From the NCBI GenBank assembly GCA_032622095.1, contig CP136061.1:132934087-132998086 (forward strand): 64,000 nt of DNA, read 5' to 3'. The stretch is from Siphonodentalium dalli. Its lineage: Eukaryota; Mollusca; Scaphopoda; Gadilida; Siphonodentaliidae. This document shows, one piece after another, positions 34,842 to 46,945 of this stretch. Each line of letters starts with the position of its first letter. The stretch's first letter is position 1. The notes beneath the pieces are model-generated. The model ran no database searches, was not told where the DNA came from, and saw only the letters and a program-made list of their open reading frames with translations. Made by a program: the position numbers and the translations under genes.

Positions 34842-34980
34842 AACTATGTCTAACAACACTGCAACTCTAACCTATTTCATTGATGAAGGGGTGCGCATGA
34901 CTTCCAATTTTGTGAAAACTCATTATTAAATATATCACATGTCCCAATAAGGCAATGTTTATAACTGCTATCCACACATA

Positions 34981-35187
34981 CAGTAATGCCCTAAGTAATC
35001 AACCTCTTAACCACAGCAGAATTATGGGTAACTTTTCAGGATTTAGTCGGAAATATGGCTTGTTGCCATTCATCGGGAAGCTCTCGGGGAGAGCTTTCCG
35101 ATGAATGCAACAAGCCATATGTCTGACTATATCCTGAAAAGTTACCCTGGATAATTCTGCTGTAGTCGATTACTTAGGGCATTAATG
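34981..35187. mobile_element. A11 foldback MITE
   Basis: Left arm full; right arm has small changes (gaatgcaacaagcc) and lacks the gtggttaagg box. The taagtaatc and gattactta bases match. Element I2 starts a few bases after it. Confidence 0.84.
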
Positions 35188-35191
35188 TATC

Positions 35192-35936
35192 TCTAGTCTG
35201 GCTGCCCGTAGAGATCATATTCTACTCATTCAAAACATGGAAACTAAATGATGTTTTGACAGGGAACTTTATAAGATAACTATTCGTTGTTTGCCCGCGT
35301 AAAGAAATAGTCCCAGATAAATAAAGACTCTTTGGCGCATTTAATGGCGTATAATTAATGACATAACTTTTCAAACTCTTCATTCATGATAGTTTGTTGG
35401 AAAAATATAGGAAGCCATAGTATTTTGAGACGTGGCGTACGTAATGTTAACACACGACAAACTGGAAGTCAAAGGTCGCCTGGCACTATTTCCTGTTATT
35501 AAACGAACGTTTAATATCACAATTTATAGAATGGGTTTATTGAATGGAATAAGGTTAGGATCATGTAATAAATTTCTTTATTAATACTTGTTCCTTAGTA
35601 ATCAATTTGACAGTATATGGGGTGGTACCAGCTCGATATTATGATATCACAATAAACATTGAATTAGTTCCCGGGATAAATTATATGATTGTAAGTGATG
35701 CAAATCAAATCTGCTCAACAAAGTCACCTAAATCATGCAGTCTCGAGATGGGACCTTCACCTACAGTGAAATGCATTATGAAGGAACAGGTATTAAATCA
35801 AGTATTTTACCTGCACCGTTTTTAACTTTTATGTTATAAACTTTCCTGTCAGATCATCATAAAGTTCCCAGGTTTTGAACTGCTGGTGTATGATCTCTAT
35901 GGGCGTAGCCAGAGTAAAGATTCATGACATGATCTA
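35192..35936. mobile_element. I2: enlarged foldback element
   Basis: Both ends are recognisable (gtagagatcatattct and ctctatgggcgtagcc..gacatgatcta) but the left arm continues into about 240 bp not seen in I1. The right half keeps gagatgggaccttcacc and the splice-like cagtgaaatgc. It adjoins A11. Confidence 0.68.
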
Positions 35937-36077
35937 TTGTGAGAGATACTTTTATAAGACTATATTTACAACGGAAATACTTTATTGACAATGTAGAAAT
36001 TGTCACTTTAAGGAACAAAAGGGGTAAAAAAAAATGTCCTCCCATGAAGTTTGAACGGAGATTTTATTGTGCATTAA

Positions 36078-36172
36078 TTATGGATAGTTGAAAATCTTCT
36101 GTATAAGAATTAAAAAAATAGATGAAAGAATAGTTGAAAATCTTCTGAATAAGAATTTAAAAAAATCCCAAA
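36078..36172 (+). repeat. Tandem duplication, about 45 bp
   Basis: atagttgaaaatcttctg followed by ataagaattaaaaaaat, twice with few changes. Confidence 0.75.
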
Positions 36173-36609
36173 TTGTATAGTAATTAGGCGGTATTGATGA
36201 GGCGTGTCCTTTTAAAGGCGAGCATGTGTTCTGACTAGTCAGGTATTTGTCCCTATTCTGACCTGGCTAGCTGGATTCACAAGGTTATAAGTCTAGAAGA
36301 TATGACTCTTGACTCTTAGCGCATGTATACCATCAGTGACATTGGGCTATTAATGGTCTGTGGTCTATGTGTGAAGCATGTCCTTAAACAGTGACTTGGT
36401 GTCCAGTTGTATGCCCATGTGATACTCTTTACACAGGACCTCTGGTCATCGATTTCTCCCTGACTTCAAACAAAGGAGGGTAAACTTTATTTTCTGAACT
36501 AAATGATGTGGTCACAGTTATATCGTAATTCTCTCGCCGGATGTATGTTTATCTCATCGGAATACTGGGATCTCCTCAGGTATTACGTGTACTTATATAT
36601 ATCTCAATT

Positions 36610-36955
36610 CATATTTTTTATGCACCTGTTTGAAAAAATGGTTGTACAATATTATCAGTCTGTCCGTCCTTTCGTCCGTTAACATTTTCGCTTCCGACTA
36701 TCCAATTATTTTTACATGAGTTATTGCCCTTTTTCAACTCAAAATTTAGCTGATTTCTGAACATTTTGGTTTCCAACCAACAACCCTGAGGTTTGGATAT
36801 TTTATCAGAATGAAAGTTGGTATGTGTGTTTCGCAGCCAAAAAAACAGGCCAAGTGTGATTATGAGTTTTGTCCAATCGTTGTCCAATGACAACAATTTT
36901 ATAAGGATATAGCCATATGGCCCCATGCCCCAGCGATCCTCTTGTTATTATTTTA
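36610..36955. repeat. O4: Ctgtc-type interspersed repeat
   Basis: cagtctgtccgtcctttcgtcc followed by tttttcaactcaaaatttag and gaaagttggtatgtgtg; closes at gccccagcgatcc. Confidence 0.5.
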
Positions 36956-37711
36956 CAACTTAATGTCATTAAAGATACAGGCGGCGTTGGCGGTGGGTAT
37001 GTTGTTAAAATATTCACCTCCACCAAAAATCGCCATACACAGAAAGAATAGTAAAATACAGACAGACTTTGTTCTTATATCAATCAGAAATATGCCATAA
37101 ACAGTATGTTATTGTCAAATGTTTTTCCTTTGTTATGCAAACAAAAGCAAAATAACGTTATGGAACCTGGCTTTTGTTTAGATCCGGATATGGTAAACAT
37201 GAAGAGCGTTATTTGTTACTGTTTTCCTGATATGGAAATAATAAAGAGCTTTTATATCATTTGTGTGCGATTAACCAATAGAATTGAGCTATGTTATGTA
37301 AACATAAGCAAAACTTCTGTAAACGAGCAGGCTCTTGTTTACGTACACCATCGTATGTCTTGACGACAATATACTATTTACGCGCTGGTTATGTTTGGCA
37401 TATGAACAAAACTATATATATTTTAATATTCATTCTGTTGATGGCGATTTGACAAATATGAATATTTCTGCAACGAACGCCGCCCGTGCCTTTAATATAA
37501 AATACATGCAAGTTTCCTTGATAATTTTTTAACATATCGCTTATAAGAAATTTACGTTTGGCAGGGGATATTGAAATGGATTCTTTCCATCCGTCCATCC
37601 AAATGACCGTGTCCAATGTGAGTCTGTCTAACAAATTTAGAGCTCTCTATCTCACACATCATAGGCTGTATTTGGTATCCTCATGAACCAGCATGGAAAA
37701 AAGGATATCTA

Positions 37712-37839
37712 CATGTAATGCCCTAAGTAATCGACTGCTTAACCGTGCACAGCAGAATTATGGGTAACTTTTCAGGATTTAGTCGGAAATATGGCTTGTT
37801 GCCATTCATCGGAAAGCTCGATTACTTAGGGCATTACTG
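37712..37839. mobile_element. A12 foldback MITE, right arm mostly deleted
   Basis: Left arm complete, then gctc joins gattacttagggcattactg. The same kind of deletion as A9 but with different breakpoints. The left start reads catgtaatg. Confidence 0.82.
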
Positions 37840-37968
37840 CATGTACATGGAACGCGTTTCGTTTATTAATTTTTTGAAGAGTTATGGACCTTAGAGTGAA
37901 AAATACATACATGCCAACTATTGATCTCAGTATCTCTCTAATATCGTAGCTCATGTTTCAGTTCTATT

Positions 37969-38124
37969 TATACCTTTCATGACTGGAACTGCATTGTTGT
38001 TGTATTAAAGACCCTGTGCAATGCATTCTCTTATATATATGTTAGTCTTCCATAGGGAGCCTCGCATATAGTAGAGAATGCACAAGGCCAGTGTAAATAT
38101 AGTTAGGCCAATGTATTCTCTTAA
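37969..38124 (+). mobile_element. B10, truncated in the second hairpin
   Basis: The left end tacctttcatgactgg and first hairpin are present; the second breaks off after gccaatgtattctctta and continues as a short tandem repeat. Confidence 0.72.
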
Positions 38125-38171
38125 GGCAGTGTGGGATAAGGCAGCGTGGATAAGGCAGCGTGGGATAAGGT
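38121..38171 (+). repeat. Short tandem repeat at the end of B10
   Basis: Three units of aaggcagcgtgggat with small changes. Confidence 0.7.
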
Positions 38172-38299
38172 TTTGTCTTTTCATTTCTTTCGATGTTATA
38201 TATACCCTGAGAAAATTAATAAACCTCGGGAGAAAGCTTTCTTTGCAGGGGATACAAGGTGCAGTCCACTTGTTGGTCTTTATATATAGAGGATATCTA

Positions 38300-38336
38300 G
38301 TGTTTTTGAGTGGATATGGAAAATTATCTCATGAAC
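38300..38336 (+). repeat. Short inverted piece of the same LINE
   Basis: The 25 bases starting at gagtggatatgg match, with one difference, the reverse complement of a segment inside LINE copy 1 (about 39202-39226). The piece therefore lies in opposite orientation just beyond the 3' end of that copy. It may extend left towards 38250. Confidence 0.4.
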
Positions 38337-38344
38337 AAAATACT

Positions 38345-39240
38345 GACAATAACAAACAAATATAAATACTGACAAATAACATGAATGTTTAAATACCTAA
38401 TATTAGTATTTGAATTTAGGAATTATTAGATTCACTGATATTCAGTGATAGTTCGATAAAACTACATGTATGTATTGTATCACTAGGTGATTCTGGACAA
38501 AGAATACTTTGCAAAAGTTGCAATGATGTATCTGTGTTTGGGACTATAAGCCCTGAAAATCCAATTCTATACCCATTTTATCTACCAGATTTGTTATGTG
38601 TTTAGCATTTTTCTTACAAAATAAAATGAAGTGTTCTTTGTTTTCTACTGTCTTAAATTCTTTACAAATGCGATCTTTAATATCTGGTTTGGGTAGTTTT
38701 TGTCTATCCTTCTCAATTGCTAGAGAACGAGCACTTATCCAAAGCGCTGTTAACTATAATCTTTTATTTGATTTTGATATTCCAAAATTTAAGTAATCTT
38801 GGCACTTAACTTTCATTTTTAACTTGCCATATAAATGTAATTTACTATCTGGTACTTTTTCAGCTAGATATACGAGATGAGATTCAATTGATTTTTCATA
38901 AGAACTTGTGATGCAGGTCATCAAATTTGTCTTCCGTTATACAATTCTGTTCAATGTTAAATTTAATCATGGCAGATTTAAATAGCCAAATACCAGGCCA
39001 AATATCCCTGATTAGATAAATCTTTATCTAATGTGTATACTTCTTTTAATAAACGGTCTTCTAGTAGTTTTTCTAATCTTATCATGTACTTCAGGGCTAA
39101 TTTTAATATAAGTTCCAAGTTCATGTCTGCTTCCTGAATTTGATGCCTATATTTCCTAAATTTGATGAGTGACCGAGTCAAAATACATTTGTCGTGGTCA
39201 CGAATGAGATAATTTTCCTTATCCACTCAAAAATTTTCTT
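38345..39240 (-). pseudogene. LINE ORF2 C-terminal remnant, copy 1 (empty site)
   Basis: In minus-strand order the decayed frames give LRxLExxLLKEVYTLD-like helices, then KVPDSKLHLYGKLK, SLAIEKDRQKLPKPD, KDRICK and TVENKEHFILFC. The S[AR]xSLxIE(K)GR..P..xRxCxxC..xxVEdExHFLxxC arrangement is typical of the C-terminus of many invertebrate LINE reverse transcriptases. Stops and frameshifts are present. The 3' part is about 90 percent alike by eye to the copy at 43.8-44.6 kb, including a shared tail ending near cagtatttt. The TTAA at 38677-38680 corresponds to the site where G1 sits in the other copy. The 5' limit is unclear. Confidence 0.6.
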
Positions 39241-39449
39241 TTTATTATATGCCCACTGTACATATAAATTGATCATTTGTAAAGACAACCTGGCTTCATT
39301 TAACCTTGATTCGAGCCAGGAAAGAACTGATTGCTGTCATTTTCACTGTTGTATTTCAAAATGCACCACATTAAAATTATATTCCCATGGCCATCAATTA
39401 AAGAATACCCATTATAACCGGGTCACATTCAAATCTAATACTTCATTAT

Positions 39450-42061
39450 AGAATTACACAATGCTACTATATATGGTTAACATTTTACAATTCCATGATA
39501 GTTATTCAAGAAATTTGGTTACGTCATAGATATCTGTAACATCAAAGCTACATGTACATTGAAAGTGTAATTTTCTATATCTGCACTGCTAGCAGTGGAT
39601 AACGATTATTATCTGTTAGCTATTTCTTCTATAACCATTGTTGAGCATATAATAGATACAGGTTATCACCATGTGTGCTTCCAAGATCTGTATTAAGTTG
39701 GGCTACCATCTCTGGGCCTTCTTTTATCATCAAGTTTGTCAGGATGTGGTGATAACCAGTTTATCTTTAAATACACACAAGTTAAGCGTATATAGATAAG
39801 GCACTGCACAGTTTTATAATAATGTCATGGTAATAATAAATACCCATGTCAAATGGGTATAGTCCTTCCTTCAGCCTTCATTCCACTTGTGGGAGATACA
39901 TATATTTAGTTAATGAGCTCACTTCCATTGAATGGGTGTTTCAAGTCAATGAAATATTAAAGAATAATTTTCTTCTGTGTAATTCTCTTCTTTTGTTCAT
40001 CATGGTTTCATTACGTTAGGTTAATATTTACATTTATGCTAGTTTAGGTTACTAATTTTTATAAAATTTCTTTACAAAATTTTATGATATCCTTTAATAA
40101 GGCAGAAAACATAGTTCAGTGTAATTGCTATGTTGATTTTACACACACCATGATGTGTTCCTTCAAGTGGTAAAATCACATTAAATAAGTTGATGTTCTT
40201 TACCCCTATTGAAAAACATTAGCATTTAGGGTATCTTTGAAGAGAAGAACAAATGTGTTGATACACTTCCTTGGCACATTAAAGCTATTAAGAGCTAAAA
40301 GTGATGGATATTACAATTTTGAGTGGATAAAGATGAGTTATTCATTAGTTGATCTATGATCAATATCACTATCACTTGCATTTAAGAGGTCACTTGAGAA
40401 ATATTATCGAAACAGTGTGAATTAAGGGTCAGATGCACGTTTTGCCAAAATTTCCTGATATTTAAAAATGGATTTTCTTGAAATCTGTCAGGAATTTCTT
40501 TGTGTAATTTGGTACAAGCTATTAGTGTGACTCAATCTTTAAGAACCATTGACCAATTGGATATTATAACCTTATTTACTTCACTTTCATGGCATGAAAA
40601 AATATTTAAAATTTAACTGTTTTCATGTACTAAGATCTTCTGTAAAATATTAATTTTTTCAAAAGTGCAGTTCACATATCCATGATATCATATCTCAAGA
40701 TTATGAGAGGAGACTTAATTGTTCTTGATTCATGAATTTAATGATTATTTTCATTTAAAAAGAACTACCCATAAATAATTATCTATATTTGAGAATTTTC
40801 AAGTTATACCTATTGATTAATGCAAAATTGGGCTAAGATTAATTCTGGGTCATGGGTTCATAACCAAGTTAAAGCTGACCACCATATCTCTTAACACTGT
40901 GTCCTAATTCCAGTTGATCGCTCCCTGCTTGAGTGGACCACATTACATATCAACATGTGTTTTCACTATATGGGGGTATGATGCTACCAGGTATTATGCA
41001 ATTAAAAATCTTAACTCGATATTATGATACAAATGAAGCCTCCTCTCATGGAACCAAGACAATAAGCTGTTTGATGATTGTAGTGTTGTGTGAAATTATT
41101 ATTCTAGCAGCTCTTGGTACCAAAAGGGACAACAAATAATAATATTTTTCAACCTCTCAAATGTATTACCAGTACGGTAAAATCCATTTTTTAATTCATT
41201 GTCCCTAAATAATTGCTCACATTCTATATACAATGAAGATGATGATATGTGAAATTAAAGATTTTTTGCCAGATAGATCCAGAGAAATTCTTTGTGGAAA
41301 ATCTCTTGCCATTTTTTGCTGGATTTATGCAAAACATACGTCTCCCCCTTAAGTTCATCAGAAAATTAGCAACAACCTCTGTTGAGAATTCCGTAATAAA
41401 AACATCACACTGTGTCGCTAGTCCGAATATGTGGTTTTAAGATTGAAACTTGAATTTATAATGAGTTGGAGTGTGTGGTAGATCCTGAGATTATGATAAT
41501 TATCTTCACACTGAATTAAGTAATAACATCTCCTGTTGCTTAATTCGGTCAGGGTAATCCAGCTTGTACTATGGTAATCCACCGCTACCACATTATGGGT
41601 GACTGAGTCACTTATATCGGCCACAACATTCTTGCTTACCATGCTGATCCACAGCCCCCACATTACGGATGACTATAATAGCTGTGTATATCGGCTACAT
41701 TGCTGCTCATGCGACTAATATTTTCCACCTTCGCAAATTTTATATATCTTTTCTTCACACATAGAAATTTGAATTATTTGATGTCATATTTTTTCATTCA
41801 TAGAACTTAGGGCATATTGTTGAACTATTATTAGATATTTACCCTCATACATGTTTTCGTGCATTGGAACTTGAACGTAGCACATTGGGTTGCAATTGTG
41901 TCATGTGACATCACACACTGGCCCCAACTTACTTCCATGTCGTCCACACTAGCACCAACTTACTTCCATGTTGTCCGAATGCTACTTGCTATCAGAATAT
42001 CGCAAATGATCGCTAAATGCTCTTTTAATCTGCTAGCTAAATGTGAATATCAGGAATTGTA
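39450..42061. other. Unassigned AT-rich region
   Basis: 2.6 kb without clear repeats or exons. Some imperfect local repetition at 41560-41690 (taatccacc/atccacagcccccacatta). Confidence 0.45.
41918..41980 (+). repeat. Short direct duplication
   Basis: ccaacttacttccatgt occurs twice, 31 bases apart. Confidence 0.7.
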
Positions 42062-42188
42062 GATGTTGATTGAGTTTCGTTCCATGGAGTATGGATGCAA
42101 GTTGGACTGTCATATTTATGTGTGGAACGCTTCAAAATGCAGACCAACTTGCATGCATACTCCATGGAACACAACCAAATCGACATCC
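42062..42188. mobile_element. P1: 127-bp foldback
   Basis: gatgttgattgagtt and ttccatggagtatggatgca are repeated inverted as tgcatgcatactccatggaa and aaccaaatcgacatc. Confidence 0.72.
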
Positions 42189-42323
42189 ATTTCTTAAATG
42201 TACCATTGAAGATGATTCAGAGGCAAAATTTACATGACATGTTTTTGAGCAGAAAAACTAATCCTTGAAACTAAATTAAAACTGTTGTTCAATTTTTGTG
42301 CTAATTACAAAACCTGGAAGATA

Positions 42324-42567
42324 TTAACCTTTTCCTGACAGGAGCTGTGCTGGAGCAGTATTAAATATGCTGTGCCAGTGCATTCTCCCATAGGGAGCCT
42401 CGCATATATAAGTGAATACACTGGCTTACAAGGTCAAGGTAAATATTGTTAGGCCAATTTATTCTCTTATATATGCGAGGCTCCCTATGGGAGACACATA
42501 TATAAGAGAATGCATTGGCACAGGATTTTTGCTAAATTTCAGGAAGCTCCAGTCATGTAAGGGTTAA
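42324..42567 (+). mobile_element. B11 double-hairpin MITE
   Basis: TTAA both sides. The left arm of hairpin 1 is deleted (gtgcattctcccataggg); hairpin 2 is nearly intact with CTCCC/GGGAG tips. Confidence 0.84.
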
Positions 42568-43378
42568 ATATTTTATTTTAATCATTGGTTTATTTTATTG
42601 AAATTCTGCCTCTAAGCCTCCTTAACCATGTTGACTTCCCTCATGTTGTGGGCGACTGAGGTCATATAGAAATATTTCACATCATACAGCGCAACAAATT
42701 AGCTTTGCAATGCAAATTCCCTATTGATAAAAAAGAGGTAAGGTGTTCAAAACACCCTATTATAGGTGCATTATAAAATGGTTTGACATCACAGCATGGC
42801 GGCCGAATTAATTAAATTTGGTGACTTCATTAGCAGCATGCTTGATCTCCTTTCAAAATCAGTCCCATGTTTTGTATATCAATGGCGTTTGTGTATATAT
42901 GACTTAGCCATCGTCAGGGATGCCGTAAATTACATACTGGTCTAACCAGAATTCAATGAAATTTACTGTAAATTTAAAAAATGCTATTTCACCTAGTTTG
43001 GGGGAAAATCCTCTGGGTAGGTTTTTATTAATATCCCTCCTCCCGAATTACATATGTATAGTTGAGAAATTCCACGAGCCATCTCCATTCAAAGCAATTT
43101 AAGGCCTAATCATGGACATAGCACTTGTGTCCATATATAACTATTTTCTTTTAAATCCCCGAAAATGCAATTTTGCTGGCTGCTGTTAAAATTTCATGAC
43201 AGTATGTCATTTAATAGTAAGCTTTCATATCATTACCAAGTAAAACTGAACAAGAATTTAGAGATCGTTCATAATTTAAAGCTGAAAGATTAATAATTTA
43301 ATGGGGAAACATCGATGTTGCAGAACTTGAGTTACGTGACACTCTTCAGACACCACTTAAATTTTTGTTCTGTGATGT

Positions 43379-43505
43379 TTTAATAAAGCCCTTTTTATGT
43401 CATTGCACTATGGTGCTCCTCCCTTTTAATGCCTGGAATGATCTATCCTTGAACTGCACATTCCATTCATATCTCACACCTACACTCCATAAAATAAGTA
43501 ACCCT
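43379..43505 (+). repeat. Repeat R, copy 1 (possible LINE debris)
   Basis: This shares an interrupted but clear similarity with 45508-45625, for example tgcactatggtgc/tgcactgcagtgc and ctcccttttaatgcctggaat/ctcccatttattgtttggaat. One frame reads LPFNAWNDLSL, resembling the WNxLP element near LINE protein ends. Too decayed to classify. Confidence 0.4.
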
Positions 43506-43637
43506 ATCATTACTGATCGAATTCATTCATTTAGAGATCAAAATATACTTGGATTGGGAGGGGTACATGTTTTTGAATACAAGTGCAGAAAAATGTTGGA
43601 TTCCAATTCATTCATTTGTATGTAAAGTTAAACTAAC

Positions 43638-43682
43638 AAACTATAAAGTGAGGTAAATATCATAAAGTGAGGTAAATATCAT
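43638..43682 (+). repeat. 19-bp tandem duplication
   Basis: ataaagtgaggtaaatatc twice. Confidence 0.8.
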
Positions 43683-43789
43683 ACACAATTAACATATTAA
43701 ACTTTAAATCTTAATTGTCATGGACAACCAGCAGTTGTGTGAAAACAAGCAAATTGTTGACATGTATTGTACAATGTGCACAAGAAACA

Positions 43790-44575
43790 AAATTTCAGGA
43801 TTTGATTGACTGAACTATTAAAGTGCTCATTCTCTAGCAATTGAGAAGGATAGACAAAAACAACCCAAACCAGATATTAACCTCTTCGTTGCTATGTTGT
43901 CCATAACTATTTCAGACTTAAAGTGCATGTCGTGTGCTATATGGTCTGTAGGTACTATGGATCTACTTTAGCACACTAGCAGTGGGCCATTATTCATAAC
44001 TGGAATTAAGATATTGGTGCATCGGAACAACTGTATCTCGAAGTTTCAAACAGTGTATGATGTTCCAAGATTGTGAACGATAATTTAAGCCTTTCAATTG
44101 AGTCAGGTTCTTGCGATATTCCCGTTATATTTTTCCACTGGAAAATGGCAATAACGTCAACAGCCCAGCACATGATATCATAACACCATTTAGCAGCAAA
44201 GAGGTTAAAGATCGCATTTGTAAATAATGTATGACAGTAGAAAATGAAGAACATATCTGTTTATTTTGTATGAAAAATGCTAAACACAGAACAAATCTGG
44301 TAGATAAAATAGGTATAGAATTGGATTTTCAGGGCTTATTCCCAAATACAGATACATCATTGCAACTTTTGCAAAGAATTCATTGTCCAGAAACACCTAG
44401 TGATTCAAGACATACATGTAGTTTTATTGAACAATCAGTGAATATCAGGTCATCTAATAATTCCTAAATTCAAATACTATAATATTAGGTATTTAAACAT
44501 TCATATTATTTGTCAGTATTTTGTTACATGTTATGACAGACATAACTGGATAGTGGTCAGTCAATAAAGTATTCA
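43790..44575 (+). pseudogene. LINE ORF2 C-terminal remnant, copy 2 (interrupted)
   Basis: On the + strand the frame SAHSLAIEKDRQKQPKPD-IK runs to 43880, is interrupted by element G1, and resumes at 44209 with KDRICK, a stop, and then TVENEEHICLFC and DKIGIELDFQGLF up to about 44466. The motifs are those of copy 1. Excluding G1 the two copies align without a break across the insertion point. The tail contains aataaa at 44564-44569. It is not functional. Confidence 0.62.
43877..44208. mobile_element. G1: TTAA MITE inserted in a LINE
   Basis: Ends TTAACCTCTTCGTTGCTA and tagcagcaaagaggTTAA. Flanked by cagata and agatcgc of the LINE, whose sister copy has the uninterrupted cagataTTAAagatcgc. No ORF. 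Confidence 0.92.
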
Positions 44576-44987
44576 CATTCATTCAACTAAACCGTGCAAA
44601 GCTTCAAGATTAGATTCGATTTGTTTGTCTAGACATTCTGGAAATGTACTTGCAAACTTATATTTATGCATGTTCATGATTTTCAAAATACAAACTCTTA
44701 TCATCTTTTATAACTAGAAGATATTTTTGTGACTGGAACTTTCATTGGTTCGCCGGTGGCTATTCGTTTTAAAACTCCTTCACCCATCTGTGATGCCCTT
44801 GTTACGTAAATTGCATATCCCAATTTGCCACAGTACACATAGTAATACTGCTGAATTTTAATAATCTCTATTCCATGGATTTCAGCACTAAATTTCCCAG
44901 GTTCAGAAAACTGGTATTATGTTACCCAGGTTCGCTGAAACTGGTACATGTATTTGATATCCATGTTTGGCTCATGTATATATTCAA

Positions 44988-45078
44988 TTTGATCTGCGAA
45001 TCTTACCCCTGATTCGATTCAAGATTTGATTTGATCTGCAAATTTCACCCCTGATTCAATTCAAGATTTGATTTGACT
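44988..45078 (+). repeat. Tandem repeat with gattcgattcaagattt
   Basis: Two units of about 47 bp. A similar gattcgagattcgattc motif is at 13869-13930. Confidence 0.65.
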
Positions 45079-45194
45079 ATAAAACCCTAATTAACATGGC
45101 CCTAGATTGAACTACCTTACTAGTACTCATATTTAAATTCATGCAATACCACTCGCGTGAATTTAAAATTGAGCAAATAATAGTACAACAAATA

Positions 45195-45407
45195 CAGTAA
45201 TGCCCTAAATAATCAACTCCTTAACCACAGCAGAATTATGGGTAACTTTTCAGGATTTAGTCAGAAATATGGCTTCTTGCCATTCATCGGAAAGCTCTCA
45301 CTGAGAGTTTTCCGATGAATGGCAACAAGCCATATTTCCGACTAAATCCTGAAAAATTACCCATAATTCTGCTGTGGTTAAAGAGTCGATTATTTAGGGC
45401 ATTACTG
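45195..45407. mobile_element. A13 foldback MITE, complete
   Basis: Both arms full, TA flanks, centre gctctcactgagag. The left arm has cagaaatatggcttcttg where the right keeps the standard bases. Confidence 0.88.
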
Positions 45408-45507
45408 TATATCAGGAAAACTGCATTTCTGACTTGTTTGAGCCCCTTGCCTTTCAGCACTTCTACTATAATGTTTATCAAGTAAAGGTAGTAGGTTTGG
45501 ATTATAA

Positions 45508-45625
45508 ATTTATTTTATGTCTCTGCACTGCAGTGCACCTCCCATTTATTGTTTGGAATATCATTCTTAAACTTCACATTCTGTTCATAATTTGCACCTT
45601 CTGCACTTGTGACAAAGGTGCTACG
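45508..45625 (+). repeat. Repeat R, copy 2
   Basis: The partner of the repeat at 43379, in the same orientation. One frame reads LPFIVWN at the corresponding place. The similarity fades after about 45625. Confidence 0.4.
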
Positions 45626-45729
45626 CTCCATATAATTATTAATGTAATATTTCACCCAATTCATGAATATTTGTCAAGATTATTATCAATCTTTCTAGAT
45701 CATGAAGTCCGTCAGCCTTAATAATATAC

Positions 45730-45863
45730 GAATGAATATCAACCATTCTGCTCTTGTGTTATCTGTTTTTTCTGTCTGTCGTCTGCTTTTATTACCTGTA
45801 CACCCCTCCAATGCATACTTTGTTGACTGAATGGGAGAATCCATTCAGTATAGAAAGAGTTAA
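45730..45863 (-). mobile_element. F5, end fragment
   Basis: From aatgaatatcaaccattctg to tatagaaagagTTAA, with the gtctgtcgtctgctt block. Confidence 0.72.
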
Positions 45864-46244
45864 TTCACGACTGGATTTGAAATTATGCACCTGTAGGTTT
45901 TACTCTCTTTGTAATTGAAATTTTCGAGCAGATCAACATATCGCTTGAAAACACTAATAAATTTCCATACAGAAGCACGTTGTTTTCACTATAATATGGA
46001 ATAGTAAGAAAAAAGTTCAAGAAACGCTCTTAATATTGTTCACTATTGGTGAATCTGTGAAAGCTTGGAATCTATATGAATCCGCGTGCTCTCATTGATA
46101 CGTGGTTTATATCACGGACAACATCAATACAATGAGAGCTATTCAAAATGGGTTTGCCTTCCTGCTTAGGTCAGCACGAGAATTTTAAAAAAAAAATAAT
46201 CGGGAGTGAGTTTCAAGGCTGATTTCACCTGAGGGATGTAAATA

Positions 46245-46395
46245 CAGTAATGCTCTAAATAATCGACTCCTTAACCACAGCAGACTTATGGGTAATTTTT
46301 CAGGATTTAGTCGGAATTATGGCTTGTTGCCATTCATCGGAAAGCTCTCACTGAGAGCTTTCCTATGAATGGCAACAAGCCATAGGGCATTACCG
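46245..46395. mobile_element. A14 foldback MITE, right arm truncated
   Basis: The right arm jumps from aacaagccat to agggcattaccg, losing about 60 bases. TA flanks present. Confidence 0.82.
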
Positions 46396-46479
46396 TATCA
46401 TTCAAGACCAAAACAGATGAAAATGAATAATTAGCATGTGTACCATAAATGAGAATAATTTTTTTTTTATATTTTTTAT

Positions 46480-46945
46480 CAAGCATTGAATTAGTGTGTC
46501 TGTCATTTGCAGAATGAGGAGTCCCCAGAGGGTGAATTTAGAGATGCTACCCCACACAGCGGGCTAGCATCTCTAAATTCACTCTCTGGTGACCTCAATC
46601 TGCTTAGGCCTCATCTTCTAGGATGTATCTTTAGACTCAAATTAACATTGTTTTCAGTTACTTTTTCTCTTTTGTCCAGTTTCTATATCCCCTAATTATC
46701 AGAAGATAAAATGCATAATCAAGATGACAAATGGGTGAACATCACCAACTTCAACTGGGGAAATTCAATCTGATCCAAGGTCTCCCATAGCAGTTAAATA
46801 TTAGGCCTAAACAGAATGAGGTCTCCAGAGGGTGAATTTTGTGATGCTACCTACTCCCCCCCCACCCCAGTGAGGGATAGTGTCACCAAATTCACCCTCT
46901 GGGGACCTCATTCTGCAAATGACAGACACTCTATTTCAAGGCTTG
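46480..46945 (+). mobile_element. C4 composite foldback
   Basis: Complete, tips caagcattgaattag and ctatttcaaggcttg; flanks ttttttat and atttttat. A C-rich expansion (ctccccccccacccc) sits at the second hairpin tip. Confidence 0.8.

Noticed and set aside
34342-34859. Two minus-strand ORFs of 93 and 96 codons as a gene
   Set aside because: Each lies in one arm of the H inverted repeat, so they are related to each other in opposite sense. Reported as a foldback instead.
41859-42062. 67-codon frame
   Set aside because: Crosses a local duplication (ccaacttacttcc) and runs into foldback P1; chance ORF.
43365-43625. 86-codon ORF as a gene
   Set aside because: Overlaps repeat R, shared with 45.5 kb, and shows only a WNxL-like trace.
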